From positions 45,162,639-45,226,638 of the forward strand of contig OZ038378.1 in NCBI GenBank assembly GCA_964036045.1: 64,000 nucleotides of DNA, written 5' to 3'. Within the stretch, counting starts at the first letter, position 1. The number at the start of each line of letters is the position of its first letter. This DNA is from Eutreptiella sp. 'Long Island Sound 2002'. Lineage: Eukaryota > Euglenozoa > Euglenophyceae > Eutreptiales > Eutreptiaceae. The position numbers were made by a program, and so were the translations under genes. Positions 16,463 to 26,345 of the stretch are shown here, one piece after another. The notes under the pieces are model-generated. The model saw nothing but the letters and a program-made list of their open reading frames with translations, did not search any database and was not told where the DNA came from.

Positions 16463-19400
16463 TCACGCCACGTCCGCGTTAGGCTCTTGGTGCTCGCTTT
16501 CCGCGAGTACGTCGCGGAGGATGTACATGAGGGCCGCTGGCGGGTGGTACGCCGCCCCCCGCGTGGGGGGGGACAGGCCGTCCCGGCGGCGGTAGCCCCC
16601 GACGTGGAGGTGCAGGCCGTCCGGGGTCACCCGTGGGCCGGTGTGGGCGTCCTGCTTAGCCCTCGTGGGGTGGACGAGTCTCAGGCGGGGGTCCCGTGTG
16701 CCGGTGGTGTGGAAGAGGTGGGCCAGGGCGTCGCGCCACCCGGGGTGGTTGGTGGGCTCCTGCTCACGGCGGCAAAAATGGAGGTGTTCATCGGCGCATT
16801 GGTTGAGGCACTCCCGCACCGCCGCCGGCCACGGATCGTCGTTGTCGGGGAAGGGGTGGCGTGGCCCGTGGTGCCCATTCCACGGCGTTGTGTGTGGCAC
16901 CGTCAGGCGGCACGTGTCGCGGTGTCGCAGCTTGGCGGTGCGCAGCGTGACGATTTTGCCCGGCGGGGACTGTAGTTGGACATGAGCCGCCCTGGGGCAC
17001 GCGATGGGGTTGTACATCCCCACTCCCAGGGCGGCCAGGGCCCGGGGTATGCGGTGGACCCAGTCGCCTCCCGCCAGAGTTGCGAACTCCGGGACGGGGT
17101 AGTGCACCTCGGGACATATTCCGTGCGCGCCGGCTATCTCCCAGAACATCTTGGTGACCTCGGCGCGCACGGAGGTTGCGCGGTGGTGGACGAGTGTACC
17201 CACGCGGGCCACCGCTGCCTGCTGGCATCGCGTGGGCACCCGTGTGAGCCCCAGGGGCCGGTCAACCTGCAGGCTGTCCCGCGAGGCGTCGAAGGCGTAC
17301 CGCGCCCTGTCCTTCGCAACCTGGACCGTGATGTGGTCCAGGTGGCGTGCAGTGTCAGAGTCCTCGGCGATGAAAGGGGCGACATACTGCGTCACCCCTC
17401 CGAGGATCGCCAAGATGACGTCCTGCACCACTTTTGGTGGCGCGAGGGTGTTAAGGCACCAGTGGTGCACTGCCGCCAGGCGTAGCCGGTGCTTGCGCTG
17501 CAGGGAGAACTCCCCGTCCGGCTGAAGCTGGAGTCCCAGGTAGGGGACGGAGTCCGCCGCTGGTACCCAGTACCACGGGTTTTCCAGGTGGGGGCAGAGG
17601 CGCAGCTGCAGGCCCGGGACCCCCTCCGTGGTGGCCATGGCGCACTTGCGGGGGTTGAGCTCCATGCCCATCATCCCCAGGTACGCGGCCAGCGCCTCCA
17701 CGCCCTCGACGAAGTGCTGCAGCGTGTGGGCCACCACCAGCAGGTCGTCGATATAGGCCTGGATGAGGCCGTGCTCGGCCCCTCTTGGCGGGCGCAGGCG
17801 GTGCCCCTGTGCCCTGAGCAGGGGCTCCAGGAGGAGCGCGTACAGCAGGGGGCTCTCGGGGTTGCCCTGCTGGACGCCGCGTAGCATGTAGACGGGCTGC
17901 GTTAGCCCGTGTGCTGTGACGATGCGCAGCCTGGCGCACGTGTGGAGGAAGAGCAGGATGTCAATGACGTCCGGCGGCACGGAGAGGTGGCGCAGGATGA
18001 GGTGGAGGGCGCCGTGTGGGGCGGTGTCGAAGGCCTTGCGGGCGTCAAAGGAGAAGACGTAGTTGGGCCTTCCCCGCTGGAGCTGCCGCTGCGCCATGAA
18101 CAGCGGGGGGCCTGTGTTAGAGCCAGGGAGGGCCCCCTGCTGCCAGTCGCTGACCACTCCGTGCCGTGTGAGCACCTCCGTGATGCGCTGGGTGAGGGGA
18201 CCCGTGAGCAGCTTCATGTCCAGCTGGCCCAGGGCTATGGGCCTGTAGTCGTCCAGTCTGGCAGAGCCCGGTACCTTGGGGCTGAGCCAGATGTGCGCGT
18301 CCCTCCAGTGCATCGGCGGCGGGGCGCCGCGGAGGATGGCCCGGTAGGAATGGACCAGGAGCCACTGGACGGGTGCCGGGAGGGCCTTGAGGAAGCGGGC
18401 CTCCACGTGGTTAGGACCTGGGGCCTTGCCATCGGCCTTGTCCAGGGCGGACTTCAGGTCCTGCATGGAGTACTGCTGGACCTGTGTCCAGGCCCCCTCA
18501 GGGACCCGGGGGACGTGGCGGCCGAGGACCGCCTGGAAACCCGGGAGGTCCACCGGGCGTTTGTCATACAGTTCTCGCCAGAAGGCGCGAACTGCGAACA
18601 TCACGTCGTGGGCCTCGGTGAGGAGCGTTTGGGTGTTGGGAACCCGCACGTTCCAGAGGCCTGACGGGCCTGGGGCCTCTACCTCTATGGCTCCCCGCAC
18701 GGCTTTCCATCGCTGGGCGATGTCGGGGGCGTGGCGGCGCCAGAAGTCCTTGATGGCGCGCTTGCGGTCTGCCGCCAGGAGGGCGCGGAGCCGGGGAATG
18801 TCCTCCTCGAGGGTGGCTGCTTGCCTCTCCAGCTCCTCCTGTAGCTGGCCCTGCGTGGTCGGGCGGAACCCGGGCGACACACCCTGCAGTTCCTCCGTGA
18901 GCCGGAGCGCCGCCTCGGACCGGATGCCATGCCTGGCCGCGTCCGCCTGGTACGCTGCCGGGGCGCGCGCTGCCAGGGTGTCATAGCGGAGGACCGCTGC
19001 CTGGAGCTGCTTTCCGCTCTCCGGGAGGTCCCCCTCCGCCAGGTCCGTTCCCGCCGGGGACGGCTGCCGGCGTCCCACCACGCCCGCCAGGGCGTCATGC
19101 GTCGCGTGGAGGTGTTCGAACACCTTGTCCACCGCGGCCGCGGGCATGGACCCGTAGTCGTGCTGCTCTGCGGGACCCAGCCAGGGCGCCAGGGAGGGTT
19201 CATCCTGCGCGGCGGTGACCGCCGCCCACAGGCAGTGTTGGACGGGCGCGGCCTCGGCGTCGTACGGGAGGAGGCGGCCCTCCGTGTGGCTGTAGGGGGT
19301 GGGCATCGCCGCGCGCCCCGCTGCGCTGAGGAGACCCGGCAGGGCCAGGCGGACCGGGAGGTGGTCCGAGCCGACCACCTGGGGGTGTGCCATGCCGCGA

Positions 19401-20167
19401 GCCCAGACGCTTTCCCGCAGCGTCCACGGCAGGAGGGGCTCATTGGCCAGGAAGGTGTCCACCCTGTGCTGGGACGGGTGGAGCGTGGGGGTCATGTCCT
19501 CCTCGCCGCCTGCCGCGGCTCTTCGGAAGCCGCAGGCCTCCCAGCCCGCTCCGAAATGCTCCGTGGCCGGGTTGGCGGGGACATCCATGTAGATGTTGGT
19601 GTCGCCGGCGATGACCACCGGGTGCCTCCCGCCGAGGCTGCGTGCCGTGGCATACATTTGTATGTCGGCCCAGAACGCCGCCCGTCCCGCCCACGGGGAG
19701 CAGCCTGCTTGCGGCCCGTGGACGTTGATGAGGGTGAGGCCTCCCCCGTCCGTGCGGATCTCCAGGGCCGCGGCCTTCCCGGGGACAATTTCCGTGAAGC
19801 TGAGCACCTCGTGCTCCGCCACGTACTTGCTGCTGACCGCGGTGAGGAGGCCCCCCCCTCTCGAGGTGGAGGTGGCCCCCGTCTCCGCCAGCCGGCTGCT
19901 GAAGTAGGCGGTGTACCCCTTGTCCCGGAGCGCCGCGGCCACGTGCATCTCCTGCGCCCTGGTGGCGATCCCCGTTTCCTGGAGTATGATGGCAAAGCCC
20001 CCCTCCTGGGGCAGCATGCCGGTGATGAGGTGCTCCTTGTCGGTGCAGGCCGCCGGCCCCCGGCGCCGCCGGAGTGTGTCCCGGAGGGACTGGTCTGGCG
20101 GCACTAGGCCGTTGCGCAGGTTCCACGAGAGGAGCCACAGGGCGTTGCCCGTCGTGTCCTCCTGGAG
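16463..20167 (-). CDS. Element 2 ORF2: APE-type endonuclease and reverse transcriptase
   Basis: This frame begins right after the ORF1 UGA, in the same phase, and has no ATG before the endonuclease core. EEP motifs in order: LLSWNLRNG (metal-binding Asn), LQETGIATR (Glu), LTLINVHGP, VIAGDTNIYMD, HRVDTFLANE and VVGSDHLPVRL (Asp-His), all canonical. RT motifs follow: DDYRPIAL, FSFDARKAFDT (A), RGVQQGNPESPLL (B), QAYIDDLLVVA (C, YIDD intact), NPRKCAM (D) and VPYLGLQL (E). The endonuclease would nick target DNA and the RT would copy the element RNA from the nick (target-primed reverse transcription). Every catalytic residue I can check is present. It ends in TGA where element 3 has TGG, so it was originally continuous with ORF3. 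Length is about 1,234 codons. Confidence 0.93.
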   Translation of the reverse strand, partial: LQEDTTGNALWLLSWNLRNGLVPPDQSLRDTLRRRRGPAACTDKEHLITGMLPQEGGFAIILQETGIATRAQEMHVAAALRDKGYTAYFSSRLAETGATSTSRGGGLLTAVSSKYVAEHEVLSFTEIVPGKAAALEIRTDGGGLTLINVHGPQAGCSPWAGRAAFWADIQMYATARSLGGRHPVVIAGDTNIYMDVPANPATEHFGAGWEACGFRRAAAGGEEDMTPTLHPSQHRVDTFLANEPLLPWTLRESVWARGMAHPQVVGSDHLPVRLALPGLLSAAGRAAMPTPYSHTEGRLLPYDAEAAPVQHCLWAAVTAAQDEPSLAPWLGPAEQHDYGSMPAAAVDKVFEHLHATHDALAGVVGRRQPSPAGTDLAEGDLPESGKQLQAAVLRYDTLAARAPAAYQADAARHGIRSEAALRLTEELQGVSPGFRPTTQGQLQEELERQAATLEEDIPRLRALLAADRKRAIKDFWRRHAPDIAQRWKAVRGAIEVEAPGPSGLWNVRVPNTQTLLTEAHDVMFAVRAFWRELYDKRPVDLPGFQAVLGRHVPRVPEGAWTQVQQYSMQDLKSALDKADGKAPGPNHVEARFLKALPAPVQWLLVHSYRAILRGAPPPMHWRDAHIWLSPKVPGSARLDDYRPIALGQLDMKLLTGPLTQRITEVLTRHGVVSDWQQGALPGSNTGPPLFMAQRQLQRGRPNYVFSFDARKAFDTAPHGALHLILRHLSVPPDVIDILLFLHTCARLRIVTAHGLTQPVYMLRGVQQGNPESPLLYALLLEPLLRAQGHRLRPPRGAEHGLIQAYIDDLLVVAHTLQHFVEGVEALAAYLGMMGMELNPRKCAMATTEGVPGLQLRLCPHLENPWYWVPAADSVPYLGLQLQPDGEFSLQRKHRLRLAAVHHWCLNTLAPPKVVQDVILAILGGVTQYVAPFIAEDSDTARHLDHITVQVAKDRARYAFDASRDSLQVDRPLGLTRVPTRCQQAAVARVGTLVHHRATSVRAEVTKMFWEIAGAHGICPEVHYPVPEFATLAGGDWVHRIPRALAALGVGMYNPIACPRAAHVQLQSPPGKIVTLRTAKLRHRDTCRLTVPHTTPWNGHHGPRHPFPDNDDPWPAAVRECLNQCADEHLHFCRREQEPTNHPGWRDALAHLFHTTGTRDPRLRLVHPTRAKQDAHTGPRVTPDGLHLHVGGYRRRDGLSPPTRGAAYHPPAALMYILRDVLAESEHQEPNADVA

Positions 20168-20170
20168 TCA
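20168..20170 (-). promoter_or_regulatory. Conserved in-frame UGA between ORF1 and ORF2 (readthrough candidate)
   Basis: Sense reading is GAT AGC TGA CTC CAG. The downstream frame is in phase and stays open. The essential EEP Asn (SWN) lies 16 codons past the stop, and the first in-frame ATG comes only near 20020. Element 3 has GAT GGC TGA CTC CAG at 40258-40256 with the same arrangement. UGA-C, and UGA-CU in particular, is a leaky context, so a gag-pol-like fusion by readthrough is the simplest way to make active endonuclease. Confidence 0.65.
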
Positions 20171-23100
20171 GCTATCCCGCATCGGCATCGCCGCCGGGTT
20201 CGCTGGTGCCGCCAGGGCATCTGGGTGCGCAGCATCCGCTGAGCCCGTTCCCAGCGGGGCCCACAGGGGGGCCCGGGGGACCGGGGGAGCCAGGGGGGCC
20301 AGGGGGGCCAGCCCCGCGGGGATGGACATGGACCCTGGTGGGGCCACACCGCCGGCCCCCGGGGCCGCTCCGGGTGCCTCCTCACCTCCATCTGCGTGGT
20401 CGGCTGCCTGGGGCGGGGGGCGCCGGGTGTACGGGGCGTGCCACGGGGACCTCCGTGCTCTCCCCTGCAGGATGTTGGCGGCCGCCTCCTTGTCGTCCGC
20501 CGGGGCCGCAGCGTGCACCGCGTGCCACGCCAGGTGTTCCAGCATCGCCCCGCTGGTGTAGTACTTGTCCGCACACAGGGAGCATTTCGTCGGCTCCGTG
20601 GCCCCTCGCGCCGGGGGGAGCTGCACCGACTTCCGAATGGCGCCCTCCGCCGCTGGTTCGAACGGCAGGTTGGCCAGCGTCACCGTGTGTGGTGCCAGCG
20701 TGCGGCCCGGGGCCGCCGCATCGAGGGCTCGCGTCGCGGGGGCGGGTCCGAGGCCTCGGGCGGCATCGCGCTGCGCGTCTGCTTGCAGCCCCGTTTGCCA
20801 GTGCATGGAGCCGATTTGGCGGTCGGGTTTGCCCCTCCATCGCAGGTCGTGGAAGGCCTGTAGCCAGTGGTACACCGCGGTCGGGACCGCCAGCTGGAGC
20901 TCCAGGTCGGCGGGGTGCGCCGCTGCCGGCCACACTCCCGGCCTCGCCGCCCGGGCGTTGTCCTTCAGCCTGACCTGGAGCAGGAGGGCGTGGTGTTCGC
21001 CCTCCCGCAGCGCCTTGATGATCATGCGGGTGCAGTCTGCCACGCGGATCACGGCTTCGGGCCCCGGCAGGCGTTCGGGGTCGCAGACGACGATGTGCGC
21101 GTCCGCCGGGCTGAACATGCAGACCACCCACTGTGGGTTCTGCTGTCCCCGTTGGGCCACCGCCAGGGTAGCCGCTGGGCGGGCGTGCGTGATTGGCCCC
21201 GCGTGGAGGTCCGGGACGTCCGTGGCCCTGATGGCGTCTCCCTGCCACGCGGCCCGTAGATGCTCCTCCTGGTCGGGGCTCCACACCAGTGTGGGGGGGT
21301 TGACCCACCCCGGTTCCTGCCTCTTGTTGGGGGCGCTGACAGTGTGTAGCAGGACCGCCAGCGGCCAGGGGTCCGCCGACATATAGTAGGCCTGGGTGGG
21401 CCCCTGTCGCCAGTCGACGTGGGGCAGGGGCGGGAAAGCCCCCTGCCTGGCAGTGCTGTGCCAGACCGTCCATCGGCCTCCGGCCAGGACGTGCGACCGG
21501 TACCCTCCGGCGTGGCCGTGTATGATGGCTTGGTAGCCTGCCGTCTGCAGTACCAGTGCCTCCCCCTGCTTAGGCCCGGGCGGGGGTGCGCCATCGCCCG
21601 CACCCCAGACGCGGGTGCGCCCTCGGAGTGTGGCATGCCACGGGTCTGGTGCATCGCGCTGAGGCCCTTGTATGCATCCCGCAATTTGCGCCGGGCCGTG
21701 GTGGTCGACGAAGCTTTCCCCGCCGTCTGCTAGCATTGCCGCCGCGACGACGTATAGTTGCTCCGCCGTGAGGGGTGCCGTCGGCTCGTGCCTCGCGGCC
21801 GGCCGTCGGGGCCGCGTGTCGCGGCAGGGGACGTGGGGCAGCAGTTGCGCCGGCCACGCCGCCACTGGACCCATGGTGACGGCCGCGACCACGGACGCCA
21901 GCACCGTGCGGTCCGTGGGTCTGTACTGCCGGAGTCCCGTGGTATCTCGGGTGAGGTGCCTGCAGGCTGCCATCCAGGCCACCGCTCCGCAGTTCGTGCA
22001 GTCCGGTTCGGCACCACCCGCGTCGTCGCCTCCCCTTTGCTGTACCGTGGTGGCGGTGTCGAGCGGGGGGCCCCGCTGTAGCGCCTCCGGGCCCTGCCCC
22101 GGCGGGAGGGCGGGCGGGATTGGCTGCGGGTAGTTTTGCGCGCCTCGGCGCTCCGGGTGCGTGTGGTACGGGTTTTGCCGGCGGTGTTCCGGGGCTGCCC
22201 GTGGCTGGAAGAGGAGTTGGTGCAGGTACCAGTGGCCCTCCGCGGTGGACGGATTGCGGAGCGTTAGCCACTGTTCCACCACGCCTCCTGGGTGCGCGGC
22301 CTCGACGCGGCGCTGCAACCCCAGGCGGCCTAGGCGGTTGGACGTGCCCGCGGGTGGGATGTGTGCTTGCGGGTAGAGCACCCGCAGCGGCTCCAGCGCC
22401 AGGTCCAGCACTTCGTCGTTGAGCTGCTTCGTGAGGGCCGACGCCCTGTGTAGGGCGTGGAGGACCCCGGGTGTGGGGGCCGTGAGCTGTTCGAGCACCG
22501 GTCCCGGCGGGTACCGCGTACCCGGGTTCGTTAGCCACTCCCTGGTGTGGCTCAGTACGGCCTTCCACACGTCCCTTGTAAAGGCGTGCGGGGGGGCCAA
22601 AGAGGGGACCATCCGTAGGAGGCGGTGGCACGCCGGCGGCGATCGCATGGGCTGTGGGGCGGCCGCCGTGATCGACCTGCACGCCGTGCCGGGCACGATC
22701 GCCCCCCATTCCACGGTCCCCATGCCCTCGGCGTGGATCAGCGCCTGGCCTTGGACCATGGGGAAATAGGGGCTCGAGTGCCCCTTCCCTTCCTTCCACC
22801 GTACCCAGGCGGCCCCCGCCTGCAGGCTGCGGAGCAGGGCCACGCCGGGGAGGAGCGGCTGCGGGAAAGCCCCCTTGACGGCCTGGGTGACGTGAGCCAA
22901 GGTGCCCATGGGCAAGTACCACAACGGGAGGGTCCAGGGGCCCGGCAGCGGTTGCGCCACCCCTGCGTCCCATCGCCACTCGGAGTCTGGCGGGGTGGCC
23001 GGGACCGTGCCCGTCTGCAGGAAGTGGCGTGTCTGCTTGTCGGGGTGCCGTGGGAGGGTTGCCGCGAGACTGAGCCCCTCTGCCGCTGGTGCCACCGGGA

Positions 23101-23863
23101 GGCCGCCCCGGGGCCTGCGCCAGGGGTATTCCTGGTCGGCCGGGCAGGTGCGGAGGTCCCGGGCGATGTCCTCCGCGGTCCCTGTGGGGGCGTCCTCTGG
23201 TGCCAGGTGCCACATGACGGCGAGCACCGCCCATGTGGAAAAGGGCCACGCCCGCGGGGGGGTGTACACCTGGATGGTCCACTGTCGGCACGCCCCCCGC
23301 ACGCGGGACGCGTGGAGCACCCCTCGGACCATGTCCGCCGCGAGGACCAGCACCATTCCCGAGGGATCCACAATGATCCCCTCTGCGGGTCCACCGTGGC
23401 GGCCCCGGGTGTGCAAGGCCACTGCCGCCTGTCCCGCGTGGGTGACTCGGTCGACGGCCTCCTGGATGTTCACGCTGCCGCGCGCGGTCTCATCCAGGAT
23501 CCAGCCCTGCGCCACCCCGTAGCGTAGGGCGGCGCGTGAGGCCGCGGGTTTCACCTGGGGCAAAGCTCCGTCATCGGGGCCGGGCTGGGGGTGCTGTTTG
23601 GGGCACCAGCCTTCGCCGGTGCAGTGGCCCCGTTTCCACGCGGGGCAGATCGCGGGTACGCTGCCCGCCGGCGGCGCAGGTTCCGCGGGCGCGCCTCCCG
23701 TGGGGGGCTCCGGCAATGCCTCCAGGTCGGAGTCCGTGCCCGCGTCCCCTTGTGGGGGGTCTCCTTCGCCGTCTCTGAGTCCCAGCGCCCTGATGACCTC
23801 GTGTGCTTCGTCCAGCGTCCGAGATCGGGGGCGTGTCTTGCGTGGTGCCGCGGGTTCCGCCAT
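20168..23863 (-). CDS. Element 2 ORF1: large protein with CCCH and C2H2 zinc fingers
   Basis: I start it at the ATG at 23863 (MAEPAAPRKTRPRS), which is conserved in element 3 at 43909. An upstream ATG at 23968 lies in the non-conserved leader. Length is 1,231 residues, far longer than usual LINE ORF1 proteins (300-600). Near residue 75 CPAWKRGHCTGEGWCPKQH fits the CCCH finger spacing (x7, x5, x3). Near residue 1110 CSLCADKYYTSG...HLAWH is a C2H2 finger. A middle CTNCGAVAWMAACRHL may be a further metal site. The N-terminus is basic and the C-terminus is Pro/Ala-rich. By analogy with other ORF1 proteins it should bind element RNA, but the 800-residue middle resembles nothing I know. It ends at the conserved UGA discussed separately. 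Confidence 0.8.
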   Translation of the reverse strand: MAEPAAPRKTRPRSRTLDEAHEVIRALGLRDGEGDPPQGDAGTDSDLEALPEPPTGGAPAEPAPPAGSVPAICPAWKRGHCTGEGWCPKQHPQPGPDDGALPQVKPAASRAALRYGVAQGWILDETARGSVNIQEAVDRVTHAGQAAVALHTRGRHGGPAEGIIVDPSGMVLVLAADMVRGVLHASRVRGACRQWTIQVYTPPRAWPFSTWAVLAVMWHLAPEDAPTGTAEDIARDLRTCPADQEYPWRRPRGGLPVAPAAEGLSLAATLPRHPDKQTRHFLQTGTVPATPPDSEWRWDAGVAQPLPGPWTLPLWYLPMGTLAHVTQAVKGAFPQPLLPGVALLRSLQAGAAWVRWKEGKGHSSPYFPMVQGQALIHAEGMGTVEWGAIVPGTACRSITAAAPQPMRSPPACHRLLRMVPSLAPPHAFTRDVWKAVLSHTREWLTNPGTRYPPGPVLEQLTAPTPGVLHALHRASALTKQLNDEVLDLALEPLRVLYPQAHIPPAGTSNRLGRLGLQRRVEAAHPGGVVEQWLTLRNPSTAEGHWYLHQLLFQPRAAPEHRRQNPYHTHPERRGAQNYPQPIPPALPPGQGPEALQRGPPLDTATTVQQRGGDDAGGAEPDCTNCGAVAWMAACRHLTRDTTGLRQYRPTDRTVLASVVAAVTMGPVAAWPAQLLPHVPCRDTRPRRPAARHEPTAPLTAEQLYVVAAAMLADGGESFVDHHGPAQIAGCIQGPQRDAPDPWHATLRGRTRVWGAGDGAPPPGPKQGEALVLQTAGYQAIIHGHAGGYRSHVLAGGRWTVWHSTARQGAFPPLPHVDWRQGPTQAYYMSADPWPLAVLLHTVSAPNKRQEPGWVNPPTLVWSPDQEEHLRAAWQGDAIRATDVPDLHAGPITHARPAATLAVAQRGQQNPQWVVCMFSPADAHIVVCDPERLPGPEAVIRVADCTRMIIKALREGEHHALLLQVRLKDNARAARPGVWPAAAHPADLELQLAVPTAVYHWLQAFHDLRWRGKPDRQIGSMHWQTGLQADAQRDAARGLGPAPATRALDAAAPGRTLAPHTVTLANLPFEPAAEGAIRKSVQLPPARGATEPTKCSLCADKYYTSGAMLEHLAWHAVHAAAPADDKEAAANILQGRARRSPWHAPYTRRPPPQAADHADGGEEAPGAAPGAGGVAPPGSMSIPAGLAPLAPLAPPVPRAPLWAPLGTGSADAAHPDALAAPANPAAMPMRDS

Positions 23864-23959
23864 TGCTGTGTCGCTGTGTCTAAGAGCAGGGGGTGGGGTG
23901 CGGATGTCCCGTGGCTGGTGCGTTGGTGCGCTGGTGCGTTGCTCGGTGTGGTGGTGGTG
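23864..23959 (-). promoter_or_regulatory. Leader between monomer array and ORF1 of element 2
   Basis: This is a short non-repeated link. Its ORF1-proximal half (containing the plus-strand run AAGAGCAGGGGGTGGGGTGC) is shared with element 3 at 43925-43950. The array-proximal half differs and contains a GGTGGTGGTGG run. It corresponds to the tether between promoter monomers and coding region in monomer-type LINEs. Confidence 0.6.
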
Positions 23960-26345
23960 GATGGGCATCCCCGGGGGGGCGCTTTCCAGCGTTGCGAGGG
24001 GCGTCCGGTGTTAGGCGCTGTCCCTCCCCCGGCCGCTCGTCCTCCGGAGCGTGCAGCCAGGGTTCCGCGACCCGTGTGTCCCGGGTGCGGTCGATGCGGG
24101 CGTGTGGACCCAGCACCGGCCCCACAGCGTGCGCCCTTGCGGGCCAGCGTTGCTCGCTGTGGGAGTGGCGGAAGGGCGTCCCCGGGGGGGGTGCCTTCCA
24201 CCGTTGTGAGGGGCGCCTGGTGTCGGGCGCTGTCCCTTCCCCGGCCGCTCGTCCTCCGGAGCGTGCAGCCAGGGTTCCGCGACCCGTGTGTCCCGGGTGC
24301 GGTCGATGCCGGCATGTGGACCCAGCACCAGCCCCACAGCGTGCGCCCTTGCGGGCCGGCGTTGCTCCCTGTGGGGGTGGCGGAAGGGCGTTCCCGGGGG
24401 GGGTGCCTTCCACCGTTGTGAGGGGCGCCTGGTGTCAGGCGCTGTCCCTTCCCCGGCCGCTCGTCCTCCGGAGCGTGCAGCCAGCTTTTCGCGGCCCGAG
24501 TGTCCCGGGCGCGGTCGATGCGGGCGTGTGGACCCAGCACCGGCCCCACAGCGTGCGCCCTTGCGGGCCGACACTGCTCGCTGTGGGGGTGGCGGAAGGG
24601 CGTCCCCGGGGGGGGTGCCTTCCACCGTTGTGACGGGCGCCTGGTGTCAGGCGCTGTCCCTTCCCCGGCCACTCGTCCTCCGGAGCGTGCAGCCAGGGTT
24701 CCGCGACCCGTGTGTCCCGGGTGCGGTCGATGCGGGCGTGTGGACCCAGCACCGGCCCCACAGCGTGCGCCCTTGCGGGCCGGCGTTGTTCGCTGTGGGG
24801 GTGGCGGAAGGGCGTCCCCGGGGGGGGTGCCTTCCACCGTTGTGAGGGGCGCCTGGTGTCAGGCGCTGTCCCTCCCCTGGCCGCTCGTCCTCCGGAGCGT
24901 GCAGCCAGGGTTCTGCGACGCGTGTGTCCCGGGTGCGGTCGATGCGGGCGTGTGGACCCAGCACCGGCCCCACAGCGTGCGCCCTTGCGGGCCGGCGTTG
25001 CTCGCTGTGGGGGTGGCGGAAGGGCGTCCCCGGGGGGGGTGCCTTCCACCGTTGTGAGGGGCGCCTGGTGTCAGGCGCTGTCCCTTCCCCGGCCGCTCGT
25101 CCTCCGGAGCGTGCAGCCAGGGTTCCGCGACCCGCGTGTCCCGGGCGCGGTCGATGCGGGCGTGTGGACCCAGCACCGGCCCCACAGCGTGCGCCCTTGC
25201 GGGCCGACGCTGCTCGCTGTGGTGGTGGCGGATGGGCATCCCCGGGGGGGGTGCCTTCGACCGTTGTGAGGGGCGCCTGGTGTCAGGCGCTGTCCCTTCC
25301 CCGGCTGCTCGTCCTCCGGAGCCTGGGGCCAGGGTTCCGCGACCCGTGTGTCCCGGGTGCGGTCGATGCGGGCGTGTGGACCCAGGACCGGCCCCACAGC
25401 GTGCGCCCTTGCGGGCCGGCGTTGCTCGCTGTGGGGGTGGCGGAAGGGCGTCCCCGGGGGGGGTGCCTTCGACCGTTGTGAGGGGCGCCTGGTGTCAGGC
25501 GCTGTCCCTCCCCCGGCCGCTCGTCCTCCGGAAGGTGCAGCCAGGGTTCTGCGACCCGTGTGTCCCGGGTGCGGTCGATGCGGGCGTGTGGACCCAGCAC
25601 CGGCCCCACAGCGTGCGCCCTTGCGGGCCGGCATTGCTCGCTGTGGGGGTGGCGGAAGGGCGTCCCCGGGGGGGGTGCCTTCCACCGTTGTGAGGGGCGC
25701 CTGGTGTCAGGCGCTGTTCCTCCCCCGGCCGCTCGTCCTCCGGAGCGTGCAGCCAGGGTTCCGCGACCCGCGTGTCCCGGGCGCGGTCGATGCGGGCGTG
25801 TGGACCCAGCACCGGCCCCACAGCGTGCGCCCTTGCGGGCCGGCGTTGCTCGCTGTGGGGGTGGCGGAAGGGCGTCCCCGGGGGGGGTGCCTTCCACCGT
25901 TGTAAGGGCCGCCTGGTGTCAGGCGCTGTCCCTCCCCCGGCCGCTCGTCCTCCGGAGCGTCCAGCCAGGGTTCTGCGACCCGTGTGTCCCGGGTGCGGTC
26001 GATGCGGGCGTGTGGACCCAGCACCGGCCCCACAGCGTGCGCCCTTGCGGGCCGGCGTTGCTCGCTGTGGGGGTGGCGGAAGGGCGTCCCCGGGGGGGGT
26101 GCCTTCCACCGTTGTGAGGGGCGCCTGGTGTCAGGCGCTGTCCCTCCCCCGGCCGCTCGTCCTCCGGAGCGTCCAGCCAGGATTCCGCGACCCGTGTGTC
26201 CCGGGTGCGGTCGATGCGGGCGTGTGGACCCAGCACCGGCCCCACAGCGTGCGCCCTTGCGGGCCGGCGTTGCTCGCTGTGGGGGTGGCGGAAGGGCGTC
26301 CCCGGGGGGGGTGCCTTCCACCATTGTGAGGGGCGCTTGGGGTCA
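23960..26345. repeat. 212-bp tandem monomer array (A type), 5' UTR of element 2
   Basis: A unit of exactly 212 bp repeats about 11 times. For example, the landmark CGGTCGATGCGGGCGTGTGG recurs every 212 bp from about 24090 to 26210, with few substitutions and no visible indels. The array ends at the element 5' tip on one side and at the ORF1 leader on the other. This matches the position and size of the tandem promoter monomers of mouse L1, so I infer a repeated Pol II promoter. Because 212 is not a multiple of three and stops are rare, many overlapping ~185-codon frames appear on both strands. They are not genes. Confidence 0.95.

Noticed and set aside
13818-20170. UGA reassigned to tryptophan in this organism
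   Set aside because: TGG codons are frequent in these ORFs while in-frame TGA is limited to a handful of sites, and TGA serves as the terminator at ORF1, ORF2 and ORF4. Readthrough or mutation is simpler.
23880-26329. Overlapping ~185-204-codon frames spaced by 212 bp as a gene family
   Set aside because: The exact 212-bp spacing shows they are one repeat read repeatedly. 212 is not a multiple of three, so no continuous repeat protein exists.
23960-26345. CRISPR-like or bacterial repeat array
   Set aside because: Units are long, contiguous and without spacers, and the context is a eukaryotic LINE.
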